In this document: positions 5,262 to 5,715 of the stretch, one piece after another
Layout of the letters: every line of letters starts with the position of its first letter
Position numbering within the stretch: position 1 is the stretch's first letter
Source: Rhodospirillales bacterium
GTDB lineage: Bacteria > Pseudomonadota > Alphaproteobacteria > Rhodospirillales > Casp-alpha2
Direction: 5' to 3'
DNA length: 5,715 bases
NCBI GenBank assembly: GCA_018664265.1
Contig: JABJOR010000204.1
Coordinates: 1 to 5,715, forward strand
Position numbers and translations under genes: made by a program
The notes under the pieces: model-generated
What the model was told of the DNA's origin: nothing
What the model saw: only the letters and a program-made list of their open reading frames with translations
Databases searched by the model: none

Positions 5262-5290
5262 ATTCTTCGTAATATCAGTACGATTGGCAA
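5262..5290 (-). promoter_or_regulatory. Possible promoter of the M19 peptidase gene
   Basis: On the minus strand TTGCCA (5285-5290, five of six to TTGACA) is followed after 17 bases by AAGAAT (5262-5267, four of six to TATAAT). The transcript would start near 5255 and include the GAGGAG ribosome site. This would let the peptidase gene be expressed separately from the oxidoreductase gene 112 bp upstream, although co-transcription is also possible because no convincing terminator lies between them. Confidence 0.4.
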
Positions 5291-5337
5291 GAGCAAGCTT
5301 TCTTTATGTATTCGTCAGTATTACCCCCAATGGGTTC

Positions 5338-5715
5338 TTAGCAGGCGAATCCCATATGAAAGAAATCCAGCAACTTTAACCACAAACCACGCTTGCCATT
5401 ATTGGCATCAGCTTTTGAAAGTGCGTGACGGGTCAGGGTAACACCGATCCAGCGCAGGGGCTCCGGAACCCACTTCATACGCGGTTTTTTAACGAATATC
5501 ATATCCAGAATATCCGTGGGATTATAACCCAACAATTCCAACCCTATTCTGGCGCCAAAGCGTGTCGGTCCGACCCCAATGCCTGTATACCCAACAGCCC
5601 ACGCCACCCGACCATCAAAGGCTGAGCCAGGCGCTACGCAAAATTGTGTGGATGAGGCGATTATACCGCTCCAGCGATGGCTGAATTTCACGCCTTCCAG
5701 CTGTGGAAAGGTTTC
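5338..5715 (-). CDS. FAD-dependent oxidoreductase (DAO family), C-terminal part
   Basis: These are the last 125 residues of a DAO-family flavoenzyme (glycine/D-amino-acid oxidase type); the frame is open through the window's right edge, so the N-terminal FAD-binding Rossmann motif is not seen. The visible text starts TFPQLEGVKFSHRWSGI, the late strand in which DAO enzymes carry an H-x-W-x-G signature. It continues with VAWAVGYTGIGVGPTRFGAR, the glycine-rich segment (G-Y-T-G-x-G-V) that closes over the flavin. The tail with PEPLRWIGVTLTRHAL and a D-x-x-x-x-G-K-R-G-x-W-L-K stretch matches, from memory, a common bacterial subfamily of unassigned substrate. Members oxidise amines or amino acids (sarcosine, D-amino acids, gamma-glutamylputrescine). 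It is the gene upstream of the M19 peptidase on the same strand, suggesting joint action on a peptide or amino-acid derived substrate, but this is inference. Confidence 0.85.
   Translation of the reverse strand, partial: ETFPQLEGVKFSHRWSGIIASSTQFCVAPGSAFDGRVAWAVGYTGIGVGPTRFGARIGLELLGYNPTDILDMIFVKKPRMKWVPEPLRWIGVTLTRHALSKADANNGKRGLWLKLLDFFHMGFAC

Noticed and set aside
5266..5326. TTCGT...CAGTA direct repeat and GTAATA/TATTAC inverted repeat in the gap upstream of the M19 gene
   Set aside because: The units are short and imperfect in an AT-rich gap, within what chance would give; no sign of a CRISPR or mobile-element end.

Overview
The window looks like the chromosome of a moderate-GC Gram-negative bacterium, most likely a (marine-type) alphaproteobacterium. 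This rests on the gene families only: a PiT phosphate transporter, a BhcC/D-threonine-aldolase-like enzyme, a CBU_0592-type membrane domain and a DAO-family oxidoreductase. No rRNA, tRNA or taxonomic marker is present, so the placement is inference.

Layout, left to right. (1) Bases 2-382 (+) are the C-terminal end of a PiT-family inorganic phosphate transporter. (2) Bases about 400-500 hold a frameshifted scrap of the signalling hairpin of a methyl-accepting chemotaxis protein (MCP), a gene remnant, overlapped by an 11-bp hairpin. (3) A class I SAM-dependent methyltransferase lies on the minus strand (523-1356), with a 225-bp upstream spacer containing dyads and a possible promoter. (4) A 128-aa stand-alone cyclic-nucleotide-binding-fold protein lies on the minus strand (1582-1968). 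(5) A 239-bp divergent control region carries a repeated GTACGTTTC motif. (6) A PLP-dependent D-threonine aldolase / 3-hydroxy-D-aspartate aldolase family enzyme lies on the plus strand (2208-3329). (7) A membrane protein with a CBU_0592-type three-helix domain fused to a cyclic-nucleotide-binding-like domain lies on the plus strand (3458-4183). (8) Converging on it from the right are a divergent M19 dipeptidase (4209-5225, minus) and, upstream of that, the C-terminal 125 residues of a DAO-type FAD-dependent oxidoreductase running off the window (5338-5715, minus).

Functional reading. The aldolase-like enzyme, the M19 peptidase and the FAD oxidoreductase could all act on amino acids, including D- or hydroxy-amino acids or N-methylated amines. 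They are not one operon, since the aldolase converges on the other two, so any shared pathway is a hypothesis. Two unrelated proteins with the cNMP-binding fold flank the aldolase gene. Each lacks a different half of the classical phosphate-binding cassette, which makes classical cAMP binding doubtful for both. The other genes in the aldolase's best-known pathway (the beta-hydroxyaspartate cycle) are not seen here.

I see no CRISPR array, insertion sequence, tRNA, phage or defence genes, and nothing that clearly amounts to a new multi-gene system. The best leads are the two unusual cNMP-fold proteins, the orphan aldolase, the M19 enzyme with an altered metal site, and the MCP remnant.
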